Below are positions 16,044 through 24,175 of a DNA stretch of 64,000 bases, in pieces; the first letter of the stretch is position 1, and every line of letters starts with the position of its first letter. Position numbers and translations under genes: made by a program. Source of the stretch: SBBV01 sp036555425 (GTDB lineage Bacteria > Pseudomonadota > Alphaproteobacteria > Bin65); assembly GCA_036555425.1 (NCBI GenBank), contig DATBLL010000080.1, positions 1-64,000 of the forward strand. The letters run 5' to 3'. Below the pieces are notes generated by a model. It was not told the origin of the DNA. It did no database searches and saw only the letters and a program-made list of their open reading frames with translations.

Positions 16044-16883
16044 TCAGGCCGCGCTGGCGCGGGCTGCCGTGAACGCCCAGGCGCCGTAGCCCACCACTTC
16101 GCGCCCCTCGTCGGGGCCCGCACCGGCCGTGTCGCCCGAATTGCGGAGGTCGAGCCGCAGGCATTCGAGGCCGTGCGTGCGCGCCGCCGCGAGCAGCCCC
16201 GCGATCGGAATGCAGCCGCAGGCGTCGTCGGGGCCGAGACGGCGCGGATCGAGGCGCTCGATCGCCTCGGCCGTGCCGCGATCGTGGGCGCGCGCGGCGC
16301 GACAGGGCTCGTAGTGGCTCAAATCCGAGGAGACGACGATGAGCGTCTCCGCGCCGCCCCAGAGCGCCTCGATCACCGCCGCGACCGCGGCGGGCGAGGC
16401 ATCGCTGACGACGATCGGCAGCAGCGCGAAATCGGCGAAGACGCGCTGCAGGAAGGGCAGGTGAACTTCGAGGCTGTGCTCGCCCGCATGCGCCTGGGGC
16501 AACTCGCTCACCTCGGGGAAGCGCTTGATGCGCTCGATGGCGGCGGTGTCGACGGGCACGTCGCCGAGCGGCGTGCGAAAGGCGCGCACACCGGACAGCG
16601 CCATGCCACGGAACGGAACGCGATGTGCGGGGCCGAGCAGGACGACACGCCGGATGGTGTGCCTAAGCGGTCGCAGCCGGGCATAGGCCGCCGCCGCCAC
16701 CGGCCCCGAATAGGCGAAGCCGGCATGCGGCGCGATCACGGCCTTCGGCGCGGCGCCGCCGGTCGCGGGGCTTGCCGCCGCGAGGAGGCCATCGACCGCC
16801 CGGCCCAGCGCGTTGGCGCCGTCCGGATAGAACTGGCCCGCCACGGCGGGTTGTCGGATCGATGAGTCGCGTGCGGCCGGCAT
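16044..16883 (-). CDS. amrB: AmmeMemoRadiSam system protein B (Memo-like)
   Basis: A 279-residue member of the MEMO1 family, resembling class III extradiol dioxygenases. Conserved pieces include RQPAVAGQFYP, IAPHAGFAYSG, GPAHR, EHSLEVHLPFLQ and SSDLSHYE, which hold the family's His and other putative metal-ligand residues. In bacteria Memo is found with AMMECR1 (AmrA) and a radical SAM protein (AmrS). Here it diverges from the AmrS gene with only about 40 bases between the two starts. No AMMECR1 gene is visible nearby, so the set is incomplete in this window. The biochemical role of the trio is not settled. Confidence 0.88.
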   Translation of the reverse strand: MPAARDSSIRQPAVAGQFYPDGANALGRAVDGLLAAASPATGGAAPKAVIAPHAGFAYSGPVAAAAYARLRPLRHTIRRVVLLGPAHRVPFRGMALSGVRAFRTPLGDVPVDTAAIERIKRFPEVSELPQAHAGEHSLEVHLPFLQRVFADFALLPIVVSDASPAAVAAVIEALWGGAETLIVVSSDLSHYEPCRAARAHDRGTAEAIERLDPRRLGPDDACGCIPIAGLLAAARTHGLECLRLDLRNSGDTAGAGPDEGREVVGYGAWAFTAARASAA

Positions 16884-16924
16884 CGAACACCTCGATCGCT
16901 GGTCCGAAGCAGCACCTGGATGCG

Positions 16925-18070
16925 ATGTTAGCCCACCTTGAAGCCGCCGCTGTCAAGCGCCACCTAGCCGCCATGGCTTCGAATCCGATTTTCGGCGTGG
17001 TTCCGGCACGTCACTGGCACGCGCTCGCCGACGGGCGCATCCAGTGCGACGTGTGCCCGCGCGCGTGCCGCCTCGGCGAGGGTCAGCGCGGCCTCTGCTT
17101 CGTGCGCGCGCGCCAGGGGGACGCACTCGTGCTCACGACCTATGGCCGCTCCTCGGGTTTCTGCGTCGATCCCATCGAGAAAAAGCCGCTCGCGCACTTC
17201 TTGCCCGGCACGCCGGTGCTCTCGTTCGGCACCGCCGGCTGCAACCTCGCCTGCAAGTTCTGCCAGAACTGGGACATCTCGAAATCGCGCGACGACGACA
17301 CGCTGGCCGATGCGGCCTCGCCCCAGGCCGTCGCGGCCGCGGCCAAGGCCGAGGGCTGCCGCTCGGTCGCCTTCACCTACAACGATCCCACGATCTTTCT
17401 CGAATACGCGATCGACACCGCCCTTGCCTGCCGCGCAGAGGGCTTGAAGACCGTCTCGGTTTCGGCCGGCTACATCGCGCCGAAGCCGCGCGAGGAGCTC
17501 TATCGCGTCATCGACGCCGCCAATATCGACTTGAAGGCCTTCACCGAGGATTTCTACGCGCGCGTTTGCGGCGGCCAGCTCGGCGCGGTGAAGGAAACGC
17601 TCGAATATCTGGTGCGAGACGCGAAGGTGTGGACCGAGATCACGACCTTGCTGATCCCCGGCCTCAACGACGGCGACGCCGAGCTCGACGCGATGACGCG
17701 CTGGATCGCCGACCGGCTCGGCGCCGAGGTGCCGCTCCACTTCTCCGCCTTCCACCCCGATTGGAAAATGCGCGACATACCGCCGACGCCGGCCGCGACG
17801 CTGCGCCGCGCGCGCGGCATCGCCCGCGCCAACGGCTTGCGCTACGTCTATGTCGGCAACGTGCACGACGAGGAGGCCGACAGCACCTATTGCCACGGCT
17901 GCGGCGCGCGCGTGATCGGCCGCGACTGGTACGAGATCACCGATTGGCACCTCACTGCCGATGGACGCTGCGAGCGCTGCGGCACGCGCTGCGCCGGCGT
18001 CTTCGACGGCCCGCCCGGCGATTGGGGGCGGAAGCGCCGCGCCATCGGCATGGCGCGCTACGCCGCCTAG
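16925..18070 (+). CDS. amrS: AmmeMemoRadiSam radical SAM enzyme
   Basis: A radical SAM protein of the AmrS/pyruvate-formate-lyase-activating-like family. The SAM-binding cluster motif CNLACKFC lies near residue 106 from the ATG at 16925, after CDVCPRACRLGEGQRGLC. A C-terminal zinc-binding tail has CHGCGARV and CERCGTRC. It probably modifies or activates a protein in the AMMECR1/Memo pathway. An alternative start is the ATG at 16973, closer to the conserved domain; neither has a strong ribosome site. It is transcribed divergently from amrB. Confidence 0.88.
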   Translation: MLAHLEAAAVKRHLAAMASNPIFGVVPARHWHALADGRIQCDVCPRACRLGEGQRGLCFVRARQGDALVLTTYGRSSGFCVDPIEKKPLAHFLPGTPVLSFGTAGCNLACKFCQNWDISKSRDDDTLADAASPQAVAAAAKAEGCRSVAFTYNDPTIFLEYAIDTALACRAEGLKTVSVSAGYIAPKPREELYRVIDAANIDLKAFTEDFYARVCGGQLGAVKETLEYLVRDAKVWTEITTLLIPGLNDGDAELDAMTRWIADRLGAEVPLHFSAFHPDWKMRDIPPTPAATLRRARGIARANGLRYVYVGNVHDEEADSTYCHGCGARVIGRDWYEITDWHLTADGRCERCGTRCAGVFDGPPGDWGRKRRAIGMARYAA

Positions 18071-18285
18071 CCTCAAAGCGCTCAGCGGCCCATCCCCCAA
18101 CCGGACGGGCCGCTGCCGAGGGGGTGCGTCATCCTGCGCAGGCTGCATGTGACGGTCGTCACTTCTGACGCGTGGGCTCTTCGCCTAGAAGCACGGCCCC
18201 GATGCGGCGCCGGGGCGGCACCGCTCTTCTCATGCGCATCGCGGCACAGGACACGCTGCGCAGACCGATAGGACGGAGTCTGAGC

Positions 18286-19701
18286 ATGAGCACGAAGGAT
18301 TGCCGCGGCGTTCCCGTTTCCACCGGCAGCGCCAAGGCGCTCGCGGCCTATGAGCGCGCGCTGACCTCGCTCAACAGCTATTTCGGCGATCCCGTCGCCG
18401 CGATCGAAGCGGCGCTGGCCGAGGAGCCCGATTTCGTCATGAGCCATCTGCTGCGCGCCGGTTGCATCGCGATGGCGACGCAGAAGGATCTCGAGCCCGA
18501 GCTGCGCAAGAGCGTCGAGGCCGCCGAGGCGCTGGCACAGAAGGCCAATGCGCGCGAGCGCGGCCACATGCGCGCGGCGCGGGCCTGGCTCGACGGCGAT
18601 TTCGCCGGCGCCACCGAGCTTTGGGGCGGCGTCGCCATCGAGCACCCGCGCGACCTTCTGGCCGTGCAGTTCTCGCACCTCGGCGATTTCTTTAACGGCA
18701 GCAGCTCGCTGCTGCGCGACCGCGTGGCGCGCGTCTTGCCGTGCTGGGACAAGTCCGTGCCCGGCCACGGCTATGTGCTCGGCATGTATGCGTTCGGCCT
18801 CGAGGAAATGGGCGAGTACGCGCGCGCGGAGGAGACGGCGCTCCAGGCGCTGGCGCTCAATCGGCGCGATCCCTGGGCCATCCACGCCGTGGCGCATGTC
18901 TGCGAGATGCAGGCGCGGCTCGCCGACGGCATCCGGTTCTTGACCGCGCGCACCGAGGATTGGGCGCCCGACAATGCGTTCGCGTTCCACAATTGGTGGC
19001 ACCTCGGCCTCTATTTCGTCGACATCGGCGACACCGCGCGCGCGCTCGCGCTTTACGACACGCGCATCCGGCCGAAGCAGACCGGCGTGGCGCTCGAAAT
19101 GGTCGACGCCTCGGCGATATTGTGGCGCTTGACGCTGCTCGGCGCCGATGTCGGCCGGCGCTGGGCGCCGCTCGCCGAGTGCTGGGCGCCGATGCTCGAG
19201 GACGGGTACTACGCCTTCAACGACTGTCACGCGCTGATGGCGTTGATCGGCGCCGACCGCATCGCCGAGGCCGAGCGCGTCCTGGCCGCGCTCGAGAAGG
19301 CGGCGCGCGGCGGCGGCACCAATGCGCGCATGGCCGGCGATGTCGGCGTGCCGCTCGCGAAGGGCCTTCTCGCCTTTGGGCGCGGCGACTATGGCGGCGC
19401 CATCGCGGCGATCATGCCGATCCGCCACATCGCGAACCGCTTCGGCGGCAGCCACGCGCAGCGCGATCTCTTGGCGATGACGCTGATCGAGGCGGCGCTG
19501 CGCGGCGACAACAAGCCGCTCGCCCGCGCGCTGGCGGCCGAGCGCCTGGCCAACAAGTCGCAGAGCCCGCTGGCGCTGCAGTTCACGGCTCGCCAGCGGC
19601 GCGGCGCGGGCGAGTTCGCCGGCGCCGCCGCGGCCCAGCGCGCGGCCGAGAACCTCGCCGCCGCCGTCAAGCGTGAAGCCGCCGTCGCCGCCGCGGCCTG
19701 A
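18286..19701 (+). CDS. TPR protein (TTC38-like)
   Basis: A 471-residue helical repeat protein whose segments (HVCEMQARLADG, FAFHNWWHLGLYFVDIGD, YYAFNDCHALMALIGADR, GSHAQRDLLAMTLIEAAL) match the tetratricopeptide-repeat protein 38-like family seen in bacteria and eukaryotes. It is cytoplasmic, without a signal peptide. The start ATG follows a GGACGGAG ribosome site at 18271-18278; earlier in-frame codons lack homology. The C-terminus is Ala-rich. It stands alone, with a 215-base gap before it and a repeat element after it. Substrate or partner is unknown. Confidence 0.8.
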   Translation: MSTKDCRGVPVSTGSAKALAAYERALTSLNSYFGDPVAAIEAALAEEPDFVMSHLLRAGCIAMATQKDLEPELRKSVEAAEALAQKANARERGHMRAARAWLDGDFAGATELWGGVAIEHPRDLLAVQFSHLGDFFNGSSSLLRDRVARVLPCWDKSVPGHGYVLGMYAFGLEEMGEYARAEETALQALALNRRDPWAIHAVAHVCEMQARLADGIRFLTARTEDWAPDNAFAFHNWWHLGLYFVDIGDTARALALYDTRIRPKQTGVALEMVDASAILWRLTLLGADVGRRWAPLAECWAPMLEDGYYAFNDCHALMALIGADRIAEAERVLAALEKAARGGGTNARMAGDVGVPLAKGLLAFGRGDYGGAIAAIMPIRHIANRFGGSHAQRDLLAMTLIEAALRGDNKPLARALAAERLANKSQSPLALQFTARQRRGAGEFAGAAAAQRAAENLAAAVKREAAVAAAA

Positions 19702-19740
19702 GGCCAAGGAGCGCTGGACCGCATCAGCACGTCGGTCAAT

Positions 19741-19797
19741 CCGTCGTCCCTCCACCGCGCGAGCCGTAGAAGCGGCTCGCTTTGGCCGGGATGACGG
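19741..19797. repeat. CCGTCGTCCC/GGGATGACGG element with inner hairpin
   Basis: Ends CCGTCGTCCC (19741-19750) and GGGATGACGG (19788-19797) are roughly inverted, with an inner perfect hairpin GCGAGCCG/CGGCTCGC (19759-19766 and 19773-19780). It is related to the CCCGGGACGACA-ended elements at 55088-55260 and 60344-60413 and lies between two convergent genes. Confidence 0.6.
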
Positions 19798-20484
19798 CTA
19801 GCTTAGAGCGAAATCCTTCGAACGCAGCGAATAGACGCCCGTCCGCCCCAGCACATGCGCGCGGTAGCCGCATGGAAAAAGCGGGCGCAACGCGTCGTCG
19901 CCGGCGTCGAGCCCACCCGTGTAGGCGCCGAAGGCCGGCATCACGAGCCTTTGCCCGTCTTCGATGAAGGCGCGGCGCACGACGACCTTGCCGCGCGCAT
20001 GCACGGAAATCTTGGGGTGGAAATGGCCCGAAACTTCGCCGGCGGGCGCGCCACCATCGGCGCGGTGGCGCAAGACGACGCCGCGGCGCTCGAATGCCTC
20101 GTCCACCTCGCCTGGCAGCGTCGGCGGCAGCGCCGCATCGTGATTGCCCGCGATCCAGATCCAGCGCCGCCGATGCGCGAGCGCCGCGAGCAGCGCCGCG
20201 TCTTCCTCGTGCATGCGCGCCCACGCGCCGAGATCGTGGAAGCTGTCGCCGAGGCAGACGACGATGGCGGGATCGAGTCGCTCGATCTCGGCCAGCATGC
20301 GCAGCAGCGTGTCGCGCGTGTCGTAGGGCGGCAGCAGCTTGCCGTGCGCGGCATAGCTCGTGCCCTTTTCCAGGTGGAGATCGGCGAAGGCGACGAGGCG
20401 CTCGGCCGCCCACCACAGCGCGCCGCTCGCGCGCACGGCGAAGCGCTGGCGGCCGAGGAGGAGTTCCTTGTGCTTGCTCGTCAT
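19798..20484 (-). CDS. pdeM: Ligase-associated endonuclease PdeM
   Basis: A 228-residue calcineurin-like metallophosphoesterase with all its metal motifs: FADLHLEKG, CLGDSFHD, IAGNHD and SGHFHPK. These are the DxH, GDxxxD, GNHD and GHxH elements. Sequence and gene neighbourhood match the PdeM/Mph nuclease of the DNA-ligase-associated repair cluster. It is the last gene on the minus strand after the DEXH helicase, with 161 bases between them containing a palindromic repeat. It would act on DNA ends or nicks with Mn or similar ions; this is known from the family, not seen here. Confidence 0.88.
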   Translation of the reverse strand: MTSKHKELLLGRQRFAVRASGALWWAAERLVAFADLHLEKGTSYAAHGKLLPPYDTRDTLLRMLAEIERLDPAIVVCLGDSFHDLGAWARMHEEDAALLAALAHRRRWIWIAGNHDAALPPTLPGEVDEAFERRGVVLRHRADGGAPAGEVSGHFHPKISVHARGKVVVRRAFIEDGQRLVMPAFGAYTGGLDAGDDALRPLFPCGYRAHVLGRTGVYSLRSKDFALS

Positions 20485-20544
20485 CGCGAGAGGTGCTGTC
20501 GAGTGCGCAGATTAGAATGTGCCGACGCGCGGCGGAAGCGCTTA

Positions 20545-20632
20545 ACGCGTCGGGGCGCGCTGCGCGCGCCCCGCCGACGCAGCCACGGCATCGATTGCGG
20601 AGAGAGGGCGCGCGCAGCGCGCCCCGACGCGT
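20545..20632. repeat. Perfect 27-bp inverted repeat, GCGCGC-core family
   Basis: Arms at 20545-20571 and 20606-20632 are exact reverse complements over 27 bases (ACGCGTCGGGGCGCGCTGCG and on). The 34-base centre includes CATCGATTGCGGA. A second copy with nearly the same arms and centre is at 48622-48707 and a degraded one at 50733-50852. It lies between the helicase and PdeM genes. Confidence 0.85.
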
Positions 20633-20645
20633 GAGACGATCGGAT

Positions 20646-23090
20646 TCACGGCAGCGCGTCGAGCCCCGCCTCGGCGACGAGCTCCTCCTCGCGGCGCAGG
20701 ATCTCTTCCAAGCCTTCGCCGAGCACGCCCTCGCGCCCGATCTCGAGCAGCACCGGCAGCGCCAGCGGCGTGATCTTGTCGAGCGTCATGTGGCGAATGC
20801 GGCCCTTGATGCGCGCGAGGAATGAGGCGAGGCGCGCAAGGTCGACCAGGCCCGTCGCGGCATCGGCGCGTGTCGCATGCAGCAGAATGTGGCCCGGCTC
20901 GTGGCGGCGCAGCACATCGTAGATGAGATCGGTGTTGAACGTCACTTGCCGCCCGGTCTTCACCTGGCCCGGATGGCGGCGCTCGATGAGGCCGGCGATG
21001 ACGGCGACGTTGCGGAAGCAGCGCTTCAGCATCGTCGATTCCGCCATCCATGCTTCGAGGTCGTCGCCGAGCATGTCCTGGTCGAACAGCGCATCCATGT
21101 CCGCGGCCGGCTCGAGCGACCAGATCGCGATCACGTAGTCGGTGGCGACGAAGCCCAAGGGATGCAATCCGGCGCGCTCCATGCGGCGCGTCAGCAGCAT
21201 GCCGAGCGTCTGATGCGCGTTGCGGCCCTCGAAGCAGTAGGCGACGAGGAAATGGCGGCGCTGTTTCTTCTCGCCGCGCGGAAAGGTCTCGACCAGCAGC
21301 CCCTCGCCGCCCGGCAGCACCGAGCGCTCGCGCTGCGCCGCCAGCCATTCACGCACGGGTGCGGGATAGCCCTGCCAGCGCCGCGGCGCATCGAGCGTGC
21401 CGCGTACGCGCGCCGCCAGATGCGTCGTGAGCGGCATGCGCCCACCCTCATAGGCCGGGATCTTCGGCGGCATGCCGCCTTTGGCGCGCGAGACGACGAG
21501 GTCGAGCTCGCGGATGCCCTCGAAGCGCAAGAGGCGGCCGGCAAAGAGGAACGTGTCGCCCGGCACCAGGCCCATCGCGAAATATTCCTCGACTTGGCCG
21601 AGCTTGCGGCCGTTGGTCATGCGCACTTTCAGCGTCGGCGCATCGACGATGACGCCGGCGTTCATGCGGTATTGGCGGGCGAGGCGCTCGCCCGCGATGC
21701 GCCAGCGCCCGTCTTCGCCCTGCGCGAGGCGCCGATAGCGCTCGTAGGCGGCGAGCGCATAGCCACCAGTGGCGACGAAATCGAACACCCGATTGAACGT
21801 CTCGCGCGGCAACGCCGCGTAGGGCCCCGCTTGCGACACCTGCCCAAACAGCGCCTCGCGCTCGACCGGACCGCTGCAGGCGGTGGCAACGATGTGCTGC
21901 GCGAGGACGTCGAGACCGCCCGGGCGCAGCGGATCGCCGTCGAGCTCGCCCGCGTGCACGGCCTCGACCGCCGCCTGGCACTCCAGGAACTCGAAGCGGT
22001 TGCCGGGCACGAGCAACGCCTTCGATGGCGTGTCGTAACGATGGTTGGCGCGACCGATGCGCTGGATAAGGCGGCTGGCACCCTTGGGCGCGCCCATCTG
22101 CACCACGAGATCGACGTCGCCCCAATCGATGCCGAGATCGAGCGACGAGGTACAGACCACGGCGCGGAGCTTCCCCGCGTTCATCGCCGCCTCGACGCGC
22201 AGGCGCTGCGCCTTTTCGAGGCTGCCGTGATGCAGGGCGATGGCGAGCCGATCCTCATTGAGCCGCCAGAGGCCCTGGAACACGAGCTCAGCCTGCGCGC
22301 GCGTGTTGACGAAGACGAGGGTGGTCTTGTGCGTCCGGATCGCTTGGTAGACGTCGGGCAGCGCATGCAGGGCCATATGTCCCGACCACGGGATACGCGC
22401 CGCCGGCTCGAGGATCGCGATTTCGGGCTCCGGGCCCGGCGCGCCGCGCACGAGCGTGACCGCCGCCGCATCGCCGCCGGGCGCCAACCAACGCCGGTGC
22501 CCTTCCTCGTCCGGCACGGTCGCCGAAAGCCCGGCCCGGCGATGCGCGGGCGCGAGTGCGGCCAGCCGCGAGAGCGCCAGTGCGAGCAGATCGCCGCGCT
22601 TGGTCGGCGTCAGCGCGTGCAGCTCGTCGACGACGACGGTGCGCAGCGTCGCGAACAGACTTTCCGCTTCCGGAAACGACAGCAGCAGCGAGAGCGATTC
22701 GGGCGTCGTCAGCAGGATATGGGGCGGCGATTGGCGCTGGCGGGCGCGGCGCGCCTGCGAGGTGTCGCCAGTGCGCGTCTCGCAGCGGATGCGCAGGCCC
22801 ATCTCTGTGATCGGCGCTTCGAGGTTGCGCGCGATGTCCGCGGCGAGGGCCTTCAGCGGCGAGACATAGAGCGTGTGCAGGCCGCGCGTCGGCCCCTCGG
22901 CCAGCTCGATGAGGCTCGGCAGGAACCCGGCCAGCGTCTTGCCGCCGCCTGTGGGGGCCACCAGCAGCGCATGGCGGCGCTGCTCGGCCGCGCGCAGCAT
23001 GGCGAGCTGATGCGGGTGCGGTTGCCAGCCGCGGCGCCGGAACCAATCGGCGAAACGCGGCGGCAGCGTGAGGCCTTGGCGGGCGGACAT
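20646..23090 (-). CDS. Ligase-associated DEXH-box DNA helicase (Lhr-like)
   Basis: An 814-residue SF2 helicase. Walker A APTGGGKTLAG sits near residue 38, the DEXH box VVDELHAL near 150, motif III SATV near 190, motif VI QRIGRANHR near 335, followed by the Lhr-core winged-helix region. The length and C-terminal block fit the ligase-associated DNA damage response helicase (Lhr-C-like). With the exonuclease and ATP-dependent ligase that start divergently 56 bases away, and PdeM downstream, it completes the four-gene set. Start is the ATG before SARQGLTLPPRF, immediately before the conserved DWFRRRGW helix. Confidence 0.92.
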   Translation of the reverse strand: MSARQGLTLPPRFADWFRRRGWQPHPHQLAMLRAAEQRRHALLVAPTGGGKTLAGFLPSLIELAEGPTRGLHTLYVSPLKALAADIARNLEAPITEMGLRIRCETRTGDTSQARRARQRQSPPHILLTTPESLSLLLSFPEAESLFATLRTVVVDELHALTPTKRGDLLALALSRLAALAPAHRRAGLSATVPDEEGHRRWLAPGGDAAAVTLVRGAPGPEPEIAILEPAARIPWSGHMALHALPDVYQAIRTHKTTLVFVNTRAQAELVFQGLWRLNEDRLAIALHHGSLEKAQRLRVEAAMNAGKLRAVVCTSSLDLGIDWGDVDLVVQMGAPKGASRLIQRIGRANHRYDTPSKALLVPGNRFEFLECQAAVEAVHAGELDGDPLRPGGLDVLAQHIVATACSGPVEREALFGQVSQAGPYAALPRETFNRVFDFVATGGYALAAYERYRRLAQGEDGRWRIAGERLARQYRMNAGVIVDAPTLKVRMTNGRKLGQVEEYFAMGLVPGDTFLFAGRLLRFEGIRELDLVVSRAKGGMPPKIPAYEGGRMPLTTHLAARVRGTLDAPRRWQGYPAPVREWLAAQRERSVLPGGEGLLVETFPRGEKKQRRHFLVAYCFEGRNAHQTLGMLLTRRMERAGLHPLGFVATDYVIAIWSLEPAADMDALFDQDMLGDDLEAWMAESTMLKRCFRNVAVIAGLIERRHPGQVKTGRQVTFNTDLIYDVLRRHEPGHILLHATRADAATGLVDLARLASFLARIKGRIRHMTLDKITPLALPVLLEIGREGVLGEGLEEILRREEELVAEAGLDALP

Positions 23091-23146
23091 GCGTATCCGG
23101 CGCCGCCCTGGTGGCGCGCGGCCGGCCGGGGCACCATATCCGTTCG

Positions 23147-24175
23147 ATGCAACAGCAGGTCAAGGGCGCGGGGGCGCCGCGCGATTGGCTCGCCGTGACC
23201 GAGGCGGGCCTCTATTGCCGGCCGGGCGGCTTCCATATCGACCCGTCGCGGCCGGTCGCGCGCGCCCTGATCACGCATGGCCACGGCGATCATGCGCGGC
23301 CGGGCCACGGCGCCGTGCTGGCGACGACCGCGACCGCCGCCTTCATGCGCGCGCGTTTCGGACCCGAGGCCGGAACCCTCCAGCCCGTCGTTTATGGCCA
23401 GGAGCAGCAGCTCGGCGATGTCCGCGTGCGCTTCGTGCCGGCTGGGCACATCCTCGGCTCGGCGCAGATCGTGCTCGAGCACGCGGGCCAGCGCGTCGTC
23501 GTCTCGGGCGACTACAAGCGGCGGCGCGACCCCACCTGCCCGCCTTTCGAGCCGGTGCCGTGCGACGTGTTCATCACCGAGGCGACGTTCGGCCTGCCCG
23601 TCTTCCGCCATCCGCCGCCCGAGGACGAGATCGCGCGCCTCCTGGAATCGCTGCGGCTCTTTCCCGAGCGCGCGCACCTCGTCGGCGTCTACGCGCTCGG
23701 CAAGTGCCAGCGCGTGATCGCGCTGCTGCGCGAAGCCGGCTACGACAAGCCCATCTACCTGCACGGCGCACTGCGCACACTGACTGACCTCTACCAAGAG
23801 TCTGGCGTGGCGCTCGGCGAACTGCCGGACGCCACCAGCGCCGACAAGGAGGCGATGAAGGGCGCCGTCGTGCTGGCACCGCCCTCGGCGATCGGCGACC
23901 GCTGGTCGCGGCGCCTGCCCGACCCGCTGGCGGCGCTCGCCTCGGGCTGGATGCGCGTGCGCCAGCGTGCCAAGCAAAGCGGCATCGAGCTGCCGCTCGT
24001 CATCTCCGATCACGCCGATTGGGAGGAGCTGACCGACACGATCGACGAGCTGAAGCCTGGCGAAGTGTGGGTGACGCATGGGCGCGAGGAGGCGCTGGTC
24101 TATTGGGCGCAGACGCGCGGCATCGCGGCGCATGCGCTGCTGCTGACCGGGCGCGAGGAAGAGGAAGGCGAATGA
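23147..24175 (+). CDS. Ligase-associated DNA exonuclease (metallo-beta-lactamase fold)
   Basis: A 342-residue beta-CASP/metallo-beta-lactamase-fold protein with the zinc motif ITHGHGDHARPGH near residues 40-52. VRFVPAGHILGSAQI, VVSGDYK and ISDHADW follow, as in the ligase-associated Exo proteins. It would resect or process DNA ends for the ligase encoded next. The start is the ATG before QQQVKGAG; an in-frame upstream ATG lies only 36 bases earlier. The stop overlaps the ligase start by 4 bases (ATGA at 24172-24175), implying translational coupling. Confidence 0.9.
   Translation: MQQQVKGAGAPRDWLAVTEAGLYCRPGGFHIDPSRPVARALITHGHGDHARPGHGAVLATTATAAFMRARFGPEAGTLQPVVYGQEQQLGDVRVRFVPAGHILGSAQIVLEHAGQRVVVSGDYKRRRDPTCPPFEPVPCDVFITEATFGLPVFRHPPPEDEIARLLESLRLFPERAHLVGVYALGKCQRVIALLREAGYDKPIYLHGALRTLTDLYQESGVALGELPDATSADKEAMKGAVVLAPPSAIGDRWSRRLPDPLAALASGWMRVRQRAKQSGIELPLVISDHADWEELTDTIDELKPGEVWVTHGREEALVYWAQTRGIAAHALLLTGREEEEGE

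Noticed and set aside
16772..16924. N-terminal extension of the AmrS gene to 16772
   Set aside because: The added residues overlap the divergent AmrB gene, are Arg/Pro-rich and have no counterpart in the family.
20877..23198. 773-codon plus-strand frame opposite the DEXH helicase
   Set aside because: It is the antisense shadow of the helicase; no motif, and the helicase motifs on the other strand are complete.
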